Assembly: GCA_963682085.1 (NCBI GenBank) | Contig: OY821614.1 | Span: forward strand, 1,550,001-1,614,000 | Direction of reading: 5' to 3' | Length of the DNA stretch: 64,000 nucleotides | Origin: Thiodubiliella sp900128405 | GTDB lineage: Bacteria > Pseudomonadota > Gammaproteobacteria > PS1 > Pseudothioglobaceae | In this document: one piece after another, positions 1 through 9,303 of the stretch | Numbering within the stretch: the first letter of the stretch is position 1 | Layout of the letters: the number at the start of each line of letters is the position of its first letter | Notes under the pieces: generated by a model | Databases searched by the model: none | What the model was told of the DNA's origin: nothing | The model's input: only the letters and a program-made list of their open reading frames with translations | Made by a program: the position numbers and the translations under genes

Positions 1-745
1 CACAGTCTTCCATCAGTTTTTTTGCTGTTGGAATTAAGTCATCTTCACACAGTGATTTGCCGACATTATGACCTTGTGCTGCAATAAAAGTATTAGCAAT
101 ACCACCACCAACAACCAATTGATCGACAATTTTAGACAAAGATTCTAAGACTGTTAATTTGGTTGATACTTTAGAGCCACCAACAATCGCCACCATTGGA
201 CGCTTTGGATTGTCTAATGCTTTACCAAGTGCCTCTAATTCACCTGACAACAATGGACCTGAACAAGCAATTGGCGCATACTTAGCCACGCCATGGGTTG
301 AGGCCTGTGCACGATGTGCGGTGCCGAATGCATCCATTGCAAAAATGTCACACATTGCTGCCATGCGTTTAGACAAGGCATCATCATTTGACATTTCACC
401 CACATTAAAACGCACATTTTCACATAGCACAACCTCGCCATCTTGCATTTCAATACCATCTAACCAATCCTTCTCTAAACGCACAGTAGTATTCAATAAC
501 TCACTAAGGCGATCAGCCACTGGTTGCAAAGTAAATTCATCACTCGCCTCACCCTCTGTAGGGCGACCACGATGCGACATTAACATTACCTTGGCACCTT
601 GTTTTATTGCCATTTCAATGGTTGGTAGCGACGCTTTAATGCGTTTATCACTTGTTACCACACCCTCTTTAATAGGTACATTTAAATCCTGACGAATCAG
701 TACTTTTTTACCACCTAACTCTAACTCTTCTAAATTTATAATCAT
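1..745 (-). CDS. pgk: Phosphoglycerate kinase, 3' end outside the window
   Basis: The enzyme interconverts 1,3-bisphosphoglycerate and 3-phosphoglycerate with ADP/ATP in the cytoplasm, in glycolysis and in the Calvin cycle. About 248 N-terminal codons of the usual ~390 are visible; the C-terminal ATP-binding domain lies beyond the left edge. The N-terminal substrate motifs are clear: RQDLNVP at residues 18-24 and SHRGRP at 57-62, then a GTAHRA segment near 145 and a VGGG(I)ANTF motif near the cut. The ATG shares its A with the TAA of the upstream endonuclease gene (TAATG), so translation is probably coupled. It is the last visible gene of tkt-gap-endA-pgk. Confidence 0.97.
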   Translation of the reverse strand, partial: MIINLEELELGGKKVLIRQDLNVPIKEGVVTSDKRIKASLPTIEMAIKQGAKVMLMSHRGRPTEGEASDEFTLQPVADRLSELLNTTVRLEKDWLDGIEMQDGEVVLCENVRFNVGEMSNDDALSKRMAAMCDIFAMDAFGTAHRAQASTHGVAKYAPIACSGPLLSGELEALGKALDNPKRPMVAIVGGSKVSTKLTVLESLSKIVDQLVVGGGIANTFIAAQGHNVGKSLCEDDLIPTAKKLMEDC

Positions 746-1545
746 TAATTATCCTTCCATATTTTTCCAACTAATTTAGGACTGACAATAAAAGGGTTGT
801 AGTTCCCTTGTATTGCCATAATCCGTTTATTGCGTTTTATTTCTTTATCACTTACTGGGTCTTTCTGGTGCCACTTAAGCAATATCTTTTGTGCCCATGG
901 CTTAAAATTATTCCCTTCCAATATAGGCGATGACCAATCTTGAATCTTGTCATAATAAGCAGTTAGCAAGTAAAAATACCCTCTAGCAAGATCTCCTTTA
1001 AACTCATCAATTGGCTCAAAAAATACACCTTTTAAGAGTTTATTTTTTGCCTTACCCAGCATAGACCCGTTCTCAGAAAGCTTTGCACTCTTAGGATCGA
1101 CTTCTGCATAAGGGTGATTGGCTCGCATGTTATTTACAAACCCATCTACAGGGTATATGTGAAATAAATCCCTAGCCATTGGCTCACCTAAACTACCGCC
1201 CCACCAACTTTTTGGAAAAGAATGCTCTCTATTATAACAATCACCTTCTTTTTTATAATGTCCACATTGATCAGTAAAGAACTTATAAACATACGGTAAC
1301 TTGCCCTTCTTATATGAATAAATATCAAACACTTCATTTGGCTGATTGGGCAATGCATCGGTTTTCTTAAATGCCTTCCACAAATCTTTATAACTCAAAA
1401 CCTTGTGTTTGCTTATTATTTTATATAATTGTTCTCTTAGTGGCTCACCCTGCTTTTGATTGTTTGCTATATTCTCAGTAGCAGAGACAGATGAACCATA
1501 CAGAGTTAAACTAAACGCAACGCTAAAAAGAAAAGAAATTCTCAT
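745..1545 (-). CDS. endA: Periplasmic endonuclease I (EndA/NucM family)
   Basis: A 266-residue secreted nuclease of the Endonuclease_1 family, which cuts double-stranded DNA non-specifically in the periplasm or outside the cell. It begins with a signal peptide (short basic start, hydrophobic stretch to about residue 18, likely cleavage after VSA at 20-22). The metal-finger catalytic motif NREHSFPKSWWG lies at residues 105-116. Two cysteines (94 and 103) just before it could form a disulfide. The gene sits tightly between gap and pgk and touches the pgk start codon, an odd place for a secreted nuclease. Family assignment is firm; its role (nutrient DNA use, or limiting foreign DNA) is inference. 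Confidence 0.93.
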   Translation of the reverse strand: MRISFLFSVAFSLTLYGSSVSATENIANNQKQGEPLREQLYKIISKHKVLSYKDLWKAFKKTDALPNQPNEVFDIYSYKKGKLPYVYKFFTDQCGHYKKEGDCYNREHSFPKSWWGGSLGEPMARDLFHIYPVDGFVNNMRANHPYAEVDPKSAKLSENGSMLGKAKNKLLKGVFFEPIDEFKGDLARGYFYLLTAYYDKIQDWSSPILEGNNFKPWAQKILLKWHQKDPVSDKEIKRNKRIMAIQGNYNPFIVSPKLVGKIWKDN

Positions 1546-1550
1546 GCAAA

Positions 1551-2543
1551 TTAAGCAATATGTCGAACTAAACGCAACATATTACAAGTATAACCATACT
1601 CATTGTCATACCAAGAAACCAACTTCACAAAAGTATCATCAAGTGCAATACCCGCATTTGCATCAAAAATTGAAGAAGCACTAACACCACGGAAATCACT
1701 AGATACAACCATATCTTCTGTGTATTGTAATGTGCCTTTCATTGTGGTCTCTGACGCTGTTTTAATGGTTGCACAAATTTCTTCATAAGAAACGCTCTTG
1801 TCTAATTCACAAGTTAAATCAACCACAGAAACATCAACTGAAGGGATGCGGAAAGCCATACCTGTTAGTTTGCCATTTAATTCCGGCAATACAATACCAA
1901 CCGCCTTAGCAGCACCTGTTGACGAAGGAATAATGTTCTCAAATACCGCACGACCACCTCTCCAATCTTTCATTGAAGGGCCATCAACGGTTTTTTGTGT
2001 TGCTGTTGAAGCATGAACTGTTGTCATTAATCCACGCTTAAGACCCCAATTATCATTGATAATCTTAGCAATTGGTGCCAAACAGTTAGTGGTGCAAGAG
2101 GCCGCTGAAACAATAGACTGACCCTCATAAGAATCGTGGTTAACGCCATATACAAACATTGGTGTGCTGTCTTTAGCGGGTGCCGATTGAACCACTTTTT
2201 TAGCACCAGCATCAATGTGTGCTTGACAAGACTCTTCGGTTAAGAAAAAACCCGTGCAATCAATGGCAACATCTACATCAATATCACCCCATTTAAGATC
2301 AGCTGGATTACGCTCAGCAGAAAGACGAATTTTCTTACCATCAATAATAAAATTATCACCTTCAACTTCAACAACACCATCAAAACGACCTTGTGCCGTA
2401 TCATACTTTAACATATATGCTAAATAATCATTGTCTAACAAGTCGTTAATACCAACTACTTCTAATTCTGGAAAATCCTTTTTAATTGCACGAAAAACCA
2501 TGCGACCAATACGACCAAAACCATTAATACCTACTTTTATCAT
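1551..2543 (-). CDS. gap: Type I glyceraldehyde-3-phosphate dehydrogenase
   Basis: A 330-residue enzyme, full family length, that interconverts glyceraldehyde 3-phosphate and 1,3-bisphosphoglycerate. The NAD(P)-binding Rossmann start GINGFGRIGR is at residues 5-14, with an Asp (34) where NAD-specific enzymes carry one. The catalytic motif SCTTNCLAP places the nucleophile at Cys150, and the C-terminus has the usual NEYGYTCNMLRLV. An AGGAG-like site lies upstream of the ATG (...AAGGAGTAAGAG ATG). It lies 44 bp after tkt and 5 bp before endA, all on the minus strand. With tkt and pgk it would serve both sugar metabolism and the reductive pentose phosphate cycle; the latter role is inferred. Confidence 0.97.
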   Translation of the reverse strand: MIKVGINGFGRIGRMVFRAIKKDFPELEVVGINDLLDNDYLAYMLKYDTAQGRFDGVVEVEGDNFIIDGKKIRLSAERNPADLKWGDIDVDVAIDCTGFFLTEESCQAHIDAGAKKVVQSAPAKDSTPMFVYGVNHDSYEGQSIVSAASCTTNCLAPIAKIINDNWGLKRGLMTTVHASTATQKTVDGPSMKDWRGGRAVFENIIPSSTGAAKAVGIVLPELNGKLTGMAFRIPSVDVSVVDLTCELDKSVSYEEICATIKTASETTMKGTLQYTEDMVVSSDFRGVSASSIFDANAGIALDDTFVKLVSWYDNEYGYTCNMLRLVRHIA

Positions 2544-2587
2544 CTCTTACTCCTTTATTAAATTAAATTTACTTACCTTTTTTTTGT

Positions 2588-4570
2588 TTAACCGATAACT
2601 GCTTTCGCAGTCGCAATCACATTATCAACGGTAAAACCAAACTCTTTAAACAACTCAGGTGCAGGTGCAGATTCACCAAATGACTTCATACAAACCAAGC
2701 CACCGTCTAAGCCAACATACTTGTACCAAGATTGTGCTACACCCGCCTCAATTGCCACGCGTTTCACGCCCGGCGTTAAAACAGCGTCTCTATAGGCTTG
2801 GTCTTGTGCATCAAACGCCTCACAACACGGCATTGAAACCACACGAACATTCGCATCCATCGCCTCGGCAGCTTCAACTGCCAAACCTACTTCAGAACCT
2901 GTTGAGATGAAAATAACATCTGCATTACCATCACAATCTTTAAGCACATAGCCGCCTTTTTCAATATTGGCAACTTGCTCAGCAGTTCTCTGCATTGCTG
3001 TTAGTGCTTGGCGTGAGAATATTAATGCCGTTGGTGCATTGCCACGAAGCATTGCCATTTTCCAAGATACTGCTGATTCAACCGCATCACAACCTCTCCA
3101 AGTTTGGAAGCCCGGAATAACCCGCATGGTGGATAATTGCTCAACTGCTTGGTGGGTTGGGCCATCTTCGCCTAAGCCAATAGAATCATGTGTATAAACA
3201 TAAATTGTGCCGATTTTCATCAGTGCTGACATTCTCAGTGCGTTACGCATAAATTCCATAAACATAAAGAAAGTTGCACCGTAAACTTTGAAGCCACCAT
3301 GCAAAACCATACCATTCATCATGTGTGCCATACCAAATTCACGCACACCCCATGAAAGGTAGTTGCCATTTGCATTTTCTTTGTTAACTTTGACGGTGCC
3401 TGACCAGTTTGTCAAATTAGAGCCTGTTAAATCTGCAGAACCACCAAACATTTCTGGTAATAATGGCCCCATCGCCTCAATCGCTCTTTGTGATGCTTGG
3501 CGCGATGCAATCGTTGGCATTTCATCTTGAGTTTTAGCAATAAACTTATCCATTTCAACTACAAAATTCGCTGGAAGGTCGCCTGCCATACGGCGTTCAA
3601 ACTCAGCCGCTTCGGCTGGAAACTCTGTTTTATAAGCACCAAATTTATCATTCCAAGCGCTTTCATCTACTGCACCCTGTGCTTTATGGTCCCAGCCTGC
3701 GTAAACATCAGCAGGAATTTCAAACGGGGCATGATCCCAACCCAATTGCTTGCGCGTTGCTGCGATTTCATCATCACCCAGCGGCGCACCATGACAATCA
3801 TGTGTGCCTGCAAGATTTGGCGAACCAAAACCAATCGTAGTCTTACAACAAATCAAGCTCGGCTTGTCCGTTACTGCTTTTGCCTCAGTGATAGCTTTAC
3901 TAATTGCATCTGCATCATGCCCATCAACTGCCACCACATGCCAACCATAAGAGTTGAAACGACCCGGAACACCTTGCTCCATCCAATCACCAATATGGCC
4001 ATCAATGGAAATGTCATTATCGTCCCAAAAAGCCGTCAATTTACCCAAACCCAAGGTGCCTGCCATAGCACAAGACTCGTGCGACAAACCCTCCATCAAA
4101 CAACCATCGCCCATAAAAACAAAAGTATTGTGATTGACAATTTCATGCCCTGGTTTGTTAAATTGTGCTGCCAATGTGCGTTCTGCGATCGCCATACCCA
4201 CTGCGTTCGTAACACCCTGTCCGAGCGGACCCGTTGTGGTTTCAATACCATCTGCATAGCCATATTCAGGATGACCTGCGGTCTTTGAATGCAACTGACG
4301 GAAGCCTTTAATATCATCCATCGTCAACCCAAAACCCGTTAAATGCAATAAGGAATAAATCAACATTGAACCATGTCCATTAGACAACACAAATCTGTCT
4401 CTGTCTGCCCACTTAGCATTGTTTGGGTTGTATTTCATATGATCATTCCAAAGCACTTCGGCAATATCTGCCATCCCCATTGGTGCACCTGGATGGCCCG
4501 AATTGGCTTTCTGAACAGCATCCATGCTTAAAGCACGAATTGCATTTGCTAAATTTCTGCGTGATGACAT
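2588..4570 (-). CDS. tkt: Transketolase
   Basis: A 660-residue thiamine-diphosphate enzyme that moves two-carbon units between sugar phosphates in the pentose phosphate and Calvin cycles. The full three-domain length is present. Visible motifs are HPGAPMGMA at residues 26-34, the substrate His pair at 66 and 100, the ThDP/Mg motif starting GDGCLMEG at 154, and the pyrimidine-domain segment HDSIGLGEDGPTHQ further on. It is the first gene of tkt-gap-endA-pgk on the minus strand. Its upstream region also carries the tRNA-Thr terminator region. No Calvin-specific genes such as RuBisCO are in this window, so autotrophic use is inferred from sqr and the cluster. Confidence 0.97.
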   Translation of the reverse strand: MSSRRNLANAIRALSMDAVQKANSGHPGAPMGMADIAEVLWNDHMKYNPNNAKWADRDRFVLSNGHGSMLIYSLLHLTGFGLTMDDIKGFRQLHSKTAGHPEYGYADGIETTTGPLGQGVTNAVGMAIAERTLAAQFNKPGHEIVNHNTFVFMGDGCLMEGLSHESCAMAGTLGLGKLTAFWDDNDISIDGHIGDWMEQGVPGRFNSYGWHVVAVDGHDADAISKAITEAKAVTDKPSLICCKTTIGFGSPNLAGTHDCHGAPLGDDEIAATRKQLGWDHAPFEIPADVYAGWDHKAQGAVDESAWNDKFGAYKTEFPAEAAEFERRMAGDLPANFVVEMDKFIAKTQDEMPTIASRQASQRAIEAMGPLLPEMFGGSADLTGSNLTNWSGTVKVNKENANGNYLSWGVREFGMAHMMNGMVLHGGFKVYGATFFMFMEFMRNALRMSALMKIGTIYVYTHDSIGLGEDGPTHQAVEQLSTMRVIPGFQTWRGCDAVESAVSWKMAMLRGNAPTALIFSRQALTAMQRTAEQVANIEKGGYVLKDCDGNADVIFISTGSEVGLAVEAAEAMDANVRVVSMPCCEAFDAQDQAYRDAVLTPGVKRVAIEAGVAQSWYKYVGLDGGLVCMKSFGESAPAPELFKEFGFTVDNVIATAKAVIG

Positions 4571-4807
4571 ATTAATATTTCCTTGAACAAAACTGAATAA
4601 TTATACGCAAAAACTATCCAATTATCAACACCTACGAAAACGCCCACGCTATCAATAAACTCAGGAATACCCTATTTCCCGTAAGTATAAAACTCGGTAG
4701 CTAAACTAGGCTTTTGTCAAAGTTGAGCCTTGACACCCAACTGAAGGTTGTTTTTAAGGGGTAAGGTCTGTCACAAAAAGCAGTAGCAACCCTTGTCTTT
4801 GGGCGAA
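4571..4807. other. Intergenic stretch, no gene seen
   Basis: About 240 bases between the tkt start and the tRNA terminator. No reading frame or RNA gene could be supported. It should hold the tkt promoter (minus strand). The part around 4680-4800 is less AT-rich than typical spacers here and may be a relic, but no match could be made by eye. Confidence 0.4.
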
Positions 4808-4838
4808 AAAAAAGGCTATCTTAGCGATAACCTTTTTT
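4808..4838 (-). terminator. Rho-independent terminator after the tRNA genes
   Basis: On the minus strand the sequence reads AAAAAAGGTTATC, loop GCTAA, GATAGCC, then eight T. The stem has one mismatch. It follows tRNA-Thr immediately and the flanking A/T tracts would let it work on both strands. Confidence 0.7.
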
Positions 4839-4844
4839 AATATA

Positions 4845-4920
4845 TGGTGCCGAAGGCCGGGCTCGAACTGGCGACCTACTGATTACAAGTCAGTTGCACT
4901 ACCAACTGTGCTACTTCGGC
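4845..4920 (-). tRNA. tRNA-Thr(UGU)
   Basis: A 76-base tRNA that folds fully on the minus strand. The acceptor stem GCCGAAG pairs with CTTCGGC, and the 3' CCA is encoded. The anticodon loop is CTTGTAA between ACTGA and TCAGT, giving anticodon TGT. The T-arm has GTTCGAGC. It is followed by a terminator and lies 64 bases downstream of tRNA-Met on the same strand, so the two are probably co-transcribed. Confidence 0.96.
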
Positions 4921-4984
4921 ATAATGCGAGAATTATACAACCTTATTTTAAAAAATGAATACTTTTTTATCATAAGTTTAAATA

Positions 4985-5061
4985 TGGTGGTTATAGGTGG
5001 ACTTGAACCACCGACCCCAGCATTATGAATGCTGTGCTCTAACCAGCTGAGCTACATAACC
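4985..5061 (-). tRNA. Elongator tRNA-Met(CAU)
   Basis: A 77-base tRNA on the minus strand with acceptor GGTTATG/TATAACC and encoded CCA. The anticodon loop TTCATAA lies between CAGCA and TGCTG, giving CAT. The fully paired first base pair (G1-C72) and overall match to the E. coli elongator tRNA-Met (GTAGCTCAG, TTAGAGCAC, GGGGTC) separate it from the initiator tRNA at 28202-28278. A tRNA-Ile2 read as AUA after lysidine modification was considered; the body fits elongator Met better. Confidence 0.93.
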
Positions 5062-5136
5062 GTAGGGCGGTATTATCGGGACTTTTACTATAGAAGTCAA
5101 TAGATAATTACAGTTTGGGTGTTAAAATTAACACTT

Positions 5137-5751
5137 ATGGATATTCTTAAAATTGCACTAACGGGTGGCATTGCTTGCGGAAAGTCACAGATGGCTCAGG
5201 TTTTTGCTGAGTTAGGCGCTGATGTTGTTCGGCTTGATGATATTTCTAAACAAGTGACTACGCATGGCTCAGATGGTCTTAGAGAACTGGTAGATGCCTT
5301 TGGCGAAAAAATTCTTAATCAAGATGATGAGCTTAATCGACAAGTGTTGCGAGCCATTTTATTAGAGAATGAAAGTAATAAAAATTGTATTGAAGTCATT
5401 TTGCATCCAAAAATATTGAAAACAATGCAAGAATGGCAAAAAAACTCACAAAAACCCTTAAATATTGTAGAAATTCCACTACTTATAGAGAGAAACTTAG
5501 CTTATCTATTCGATAGAGTCATTATTTTGACCTGCAATGAGGAAAAACAATTAAAAAGACTGAAAAATCGTGCAAATATTGACGAAAAACAAGCAAAAAA
5601 GATGATTTCTATGCAAACTAGTCACGAAAATAGGTTAAAAATTTCTGCAGAATTACCTTGTGACATTATTGAAAACAATGGCACACTTACTGATTTAAAA
5701 AAGCAAACTAAACAGTTATATCAGAAGCTCAATCAGTCTGTAGGTATTTGA
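5137..5751 (+). CDS. coaE: Dephospho-CoA kinase
   Basis: This enzyme phosphorylates the ribose 3'-OH of dephospho-CoA, the last step of coenzyme A synthesis. The P-loop TGGIACGKS is at residues 9-17, followed by the DxxS region (LDDISKQV) and LIERNLAY of the CoA-binding domain. It is 204 residues from the ATG at 5137, the normal length. An in-frame GTG at 5119 would add six residues; I chose the ATG because the P-loop then starts at the usual distance. No clear ribosome binding site precedes either start. It stands alone on the plus strand and converges on phoR. Confidence 0.92.
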   Translation: MDILKIALTGGIACGKSQMAQVFAELGADVVRLDDISKQVTTHGSDGLRELVDAFGEKILNQDDELNRQVLRAILLENESNKNCIEVILHPKILKTMQEWQKNSQKPLNIVEIPLLIERNLAYLFDRVIILTCNEEKQLKRLKNRANIDEKQAKKMISMQTSHENRLKISAELPCDIIENNGTLTDLKKQTKQLYQKLNQSVGI

Positions 5752-5789
5752 CAGATTTGTCTACCATTAAATATTCGGCGAGAGTTTCA

Positions 5790-7058
5790 TCAGTTGTTGA
5801 CTAAGAAACAAACTTTAAATGTCGAGCCACTACCTACTTTGCTATCAATAGTTAATACTGCATTATGTCTCTGGGCAATGTGGCTAACAATGGCCAATCC
5901 TAAACCTGTGCCCCCTTGCTCTTTAGACCTACCTTTATCAGCCCGATAAAACCTTTCTGTTAAATGCACTAAATGCTTATTTGGAATTCCTTTGCCAAAA
6001 TCTTGGACACTAAAACATAACTTGTTACTACTATTCGCATACCACCTGACAATGATTTTTGTCCCTTTTGGGGTGTAGAATATTGCATTTTGTATTAGGT
6101 TGGTGCATAAACTAATAATCTCTGTTTCAACACCAACCATCACCTCATCGGTATTAATCTCTACCATAACTGCTTGATTTAAATCTTGACACACATGATT
6201 GATAACCTTTTTCATATTTATGCTTGTGCTAATATCTTGAATATCATCGGTGCTTTCTAGGCGTGAAAGCGTTAATAAGTCTTCAATAATATTTTGCATT
6301 CGTTCAGTTTGTTCGTATGAAGCATTAATTGGACTGATCAATGCTTTTGGCAAGCTCTTATATTCTTTAATCATTTCCAGATAACCTGAGATTACCGTTA
6401 GTGGCGTACGCAATTCATGCGATGCATTTGAAATGAAACTTTTACGCATTTCTAATGTTTTGTTTCTTTGCATTATATCGCGTGCGATTAACAACTTTGA
6501 GTCAGAGCTAATGGCAATAATTTTTAACAACAACTGTATGGATGAGTCTTTAGGAGACTCTATTTCAATCTCGCTACCGTCTTCATTAGAATTCAATAAC
6601 TTGTACAACTTAGGGGATCGGATTAAATTGTTAATACGCTGCCCCCTATCACTTTTGACAATATTTAACAAAATACTAGATTTGCTATTACTCCAATCAA
6701 CTTCATTGTTTTGATTAAGAACAATAGTGGCATAAGGAAACCCTTTTAAAATACTTTGTGAGCGTTTTAACAAAGCATTCATACGCCTTTTTCTATTACT
6801 ACTTTTATTTTTGTCTTGTAGCACTTGGTAGTTAATCTTGTCCCATATTCCAGCACTATCTGGCACATTATTTTGGTTAGTTCCATTGGTTATCCAAATA
6901 TAGAACTGGTGAAGTTTGTAATACATCCAAACAATATAGCCAAACAAACTTAATGCTATGCTTATTAGCCAAGCATCTGTTAGTAAGCCACTAACCAGTA
7001 TTACAAATATAACAATCGCTATGCGCCACTTTTCAATAGACAAAATAGAGGGCTTCAT
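5790..7058 (-). CDS. phoR: Phosphate regulon sensor histidine kinase
   Basis: A 422-residue membrane sensor kinase that, through the Pst system and PhoU, senses phosphate supply and phosphorylates or dephosphorylates PhoB. Two N-terminal membrane segments span about residues 12-50. A PAS-like region follows, then the H-box with the phospho-accepting His214 (FISNASHELRTPL), the N-box NLIQNAIFYTPKG, and ATP lid motifs DFGKGIP and GGTGLGLAIV. The start overlaps the phoB stop by 4 bases (ATGA), so it is translated with phoB. PhoR assignment rests on the pst-phoU-phoB context. Confidence 0.93.
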   Translation of the reverse strand: MKPSILSIEKWRIAIVIFVILVSGLLTDAWLISIALSLFGYIVWMYYKLHQFYIWITNGTNQNNVPDSAGIWDKINYQVLQDKNKSSNRKRRMNALLKRSQSILKGFPYATIVLNQNNEVDWSNSKSSILLNIVKSDRGQRINNLIRSPKLYKLLNSNEDGSEIEIESPKDSSIQLLLKIIAISSDSKLLIARDIMQRNKTLEMRKSFISNASHELRTPLTVISGYLEMIKEYKSLPKALISPINASYEQTERMQNIIEDLLTLSRLESTDDIQDISTSINMKKVINHVCQDLNQAVMVEINTDEVMVGVETEIISLCTNLIQNAIFYTPKGTKIIVRWYANSSNKLCFSVQDFGKGIPNKHLVHLTERFYRADKGRSKEQGGTGLGLAIVSHIAQRHNAVLTIDSKVGSGSTFKVCFLVNN

Positions 7059-7759
7059 GGCGTTATATTAGCACTAAATCGATAGCCCGTATTGCGTACA
7101 GTTTGGATGCACTTATCTGCCTCACAAGGTTTTAATATTTTTCTCAGTCTTAAAATATGGACATCAACAGTGCGTTCGTCTATAGCAACAAATCTTCCCC
7201 AAACCTCATCAAGTAACTGAGGGCGATTAAACACCCTGTTTTTATTTTTCATCAAAAAGTGTAACAACCGAAACTCAGTGGATCCAATAGTAATAGCTTC
7301 GCCACCGATGGTTAATAATTGTTGCACTGGATTAATAACAATGTTGTCAATAATTAACTCATCACTAGCAGTAAGCCCTTGTGACCTACGCAATAAAGAA
7401 CGAATACGCGCATCTAACTCTTTTAACAATACTGGTTTAGTCATATAGTCATCGGCACCCATATCAAACCCTTTCACTTTATCTTCTTCACTAGATTTTG
7501 CTGTTAACATCATAATTGGTAAATACTGAAAACCCTCAAACTTTCTGATTTTGCCAATCAGTTGAGTGCCATCAACATCTGGCAACATCCAATCAAGCAA
7601 CACTAAATCTACATCATTATCACCCAATAGACTTATTGCTTGAGAACCTGTATTAGCCTTGAGTATGTTGTACTGTTTAGCTTGAAGAAATACACTCAGC
7701 ATTTCTATTATCGCCTTATCATCTTCAACAATTAAGATTGTAAACATAGCGTCATTCAT
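7055..7759 (-). CDS. phoB: Phosphate regulon response regulator
   Basis: An OmpR-family transcription factor of 234 residues that binds Pho boxes when phosphorylated. The receiver domain has acidic residues EDD near 12-14, the phospho-acceptor Asp56 in LLDWMLPD, and a conserved Lys near 108 (MTKPV). The C-terminal winged helix carries the recognition helix RTVDVHILRLRK. An internal Met (residue 5, MFTILIVEDD) is an alternative start. Two strong Pho boxes occur in this same cluster (12264-12281 and 13569-13586), giving a direct target for autoregulation. It lies between phoU and phoR. Confidence 0.95.
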   Translation of the reverse strand: MNDAMFTILIVEDDKAIIEMLSVFLQAKQYNILKANTGSQAISLLGDNDVDLVLLDWMLPDVDGTQLIGKIRKFEGFQYLPIMMLTAKSSEEDKVKGFDMGADDYMTKPVLLKELDARIRSLLRRSQGLTASDELIIDNIVINPVQQLLTIGGEAITIGSTEFRLLHFLMKNKNRVFNRPQLLDEVWGRFVAIDERTVDVHILRLRKILKPCEADKCIQTVRNTGYRFSANITP

Positions 7760-7768
7760 ACGATTCTC

Positions 7769-8449
7769 CTACTCCAGTTCAATATGGCGAACATCTTTAC
7801 CTTTAACCAAGTAAACCACATACTCACAAATATTCTGAGAATGGTCACCAATTCTCTCTAAAGCTCTAGCACACCAAATAACATGTAACATAGTTTTAAT
7901 ATTACGGGAATTTTCCATCATATGTGTGACCAATATTCTGGAAACCCGGTCAAACTCTTCATCGATTTGTCTATCAGTTTCAGCTATTCTAGCCGCCTGT
8001 TCTACATCCATACGGGCAAATGCATCCAGTGCATCTCGTAAAATAGTAATTACCTTGTCACCCAATCTAGAAAGTTCTGCGTACATATTAACATCATCTT
8101 TCATAGAAGTTAATTTTTGTGTGTAACGACCAATTTTTTCTGCCTCATCGCCAATACGCTCAAGGTCTGTGATAACCTTAATAATTGCGATAACAAGCCT
8201 AAGGTCTCCTGCAGCAGGTTGCCTTTTAGCAATAAGTTGGGCACAACTTTCATCAATTTCAACTTCAATTTTATTAATTTTATAATCTGACTCTGCAACC
8301 TCTTTTGCTAACTCACTATTCTGCTCAATAAGTGCGCTAATGGACTTTTCTACTTGGTCCTCAACCAACCCACCCATCTTTAAAACTTTACTTTTAACGC
8401 TCTCTAACTCTTGGTTATACTGTCGTGAAATATGTTGTTGTGTTTCCAT
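7769..8449 (-). CDS. phoU: Phosphate signalling protein PhoU
   Basis: A 226-residue all-helical cytoplasmic protein made of two PhoU three-helix bundles. It links the PstSCAB transporter to PhoR and prevents runaway phosphate uptake. The metal-binding type motif is seen twice, as DLERIGDEAEKIG in the first half and ALERIGDHSQNICE in the second. Length matches the family. It lies between pstB and phoB in one minus-strand operon, the usual proteobacterial order. Confidence 0.96.
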   Translation of the reverse strand: METQQHISRQYNQELESVKSKVLKMGGLVEDQVEKSISALIEQNSELAKEVAESDYKINKIEVEIDESCAQLIAKRQPAAGDLRLVIAIIKVITDLERIGDEAEKIGRYTQKLTSMKDDVNMYAELSRLGDKVITILRDALDAFARMDVEQAARIAETDRQIDEEFDRVSRILVTHMMENSRNIKTMLHVIWCARALERIGDHSQNICEYVVYLVKGKDVRHIELE

Positions 8450-8466
8450 GAATAGTCTCCTAATTA

Positions 8467-9294
8467 TTATCCAAACCTACCAGTAATATAATTTTCAGTC
8501 AATTGATGTTCTGGGTTGGTAAATACAATATTTGTATCATTCACTTCAACCACATAACCTAAGTGAAAGTAAGCGGTTCTTTGTGATACTCTAGCCGCCT
8601 GTTGCATAGAGTGCGTGACTATTGCAATGGTGTATTTCTTACTTAAATCAATCATTAACTCTTCGATAACAGCAGTAGCAATTGGGTCAAGTGCAGAAGT
8701 TGGTTCATCCATCAAAATAACTTCTGGGTCAATAGCAATCGTTCTAGCAATACATAATCGTTGCTGTTGACCGCCAGAAAGACTAGTGCCTGGTTTATGC
8801 AATGAATCTTTAACCTCTTTAAAAAGACCTGCTCGAATTAAACTTTTTTCTACCAACTCATCAAGCTCAATCTTACTGCTTGCTAATCCATGTAATTTTG
8901 CCCCATAGGCAACATTGTCGTAAATAGATTTTGGAAATGGATTTGGCTTTTGAAAAACCATTCCGACCCGTGCGCGTAGCAAAACAGGGTCTTGTTGTTT
9001 CTGATAAATGTCTTCATCGTCTAGTCTAATATCGCCACTTATGTGGCAATCTTGAATAGTATCGTTCATACGATTAAGGCATCGTAGAAAGGTAGATTTT
9101 CCACACCCAGATGAGCCAATCATCGCAATAATTTGATTTTTCCCAATATCTATATTTGCATCAAATATGGCTTGTTTTTCACCATAAAAAACATCAACAT
9201 TACGAGTGGAAAATTTTGCATCATTAATAAAAGGCTTACCAACAGTTTTGTCAATTTCTATATCAAATTCTTCACGCTTTTCTATATTTATCAT
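8467..9294 (-). CDS. pstB: Phosphate ABC transporter ATP-binding protein
   Basis: A 275-residue ATPase subunit that powers high-affinity phosphate uptake together with PstA and PstC. The Walker A motif GSSGCGKST is at residues 60-68, the Q-loop is in MVFQKPNPFPKS (a PstB hallmark), the ABC signature is LSGGQQQRL, and Walker B is VILMDEPTSALDP. The ~25-residue lead before the ABC domain is slightly longer than in E. coli PstB. It is flanked by pstA upstream and phoU downstream with short gaps. Confidence 0.97.
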   Translation of the reverse strand: MINIEKREEFDIEIDKTVGKPFINDAKFSTRNVDVFYGEKQAIFDANIDIGKNQIIAMIGSSGCGKSTFLRCLNRMNDTIQDCHISGDIRLDDEDIYQKQQDPVLLRARVGMVFQKPNPFPKSIYDNVAYGAKLHGLASSKIELDELVEKSLIRAGLFKEVKDSLHKPGTSLSGGQQQRLCIARTIAIDPEVILMDEPTSALDPIATAVIEELMIDLSKKYTIAIVTHSMQQAARVSQRTAYFHLGYVVEVNDTNIVFTNPEHQLTENYITGRFG

Positions 9295-9303
9295 AACTTT
9301 ATT

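Noticed and set aside
3497..4288. A 263-codon plus-strand frame
   Set aside because: It is antisense to the well-conserved transketolase gene and has no recognisable protein features.
4985..5061. tRNA-Ile2 (CAU read as lysidine)
   Set aside because: The body follows elongator tRNA-Met more closely; a final decision would need TilS identity elements and the genome's full tRNA set.
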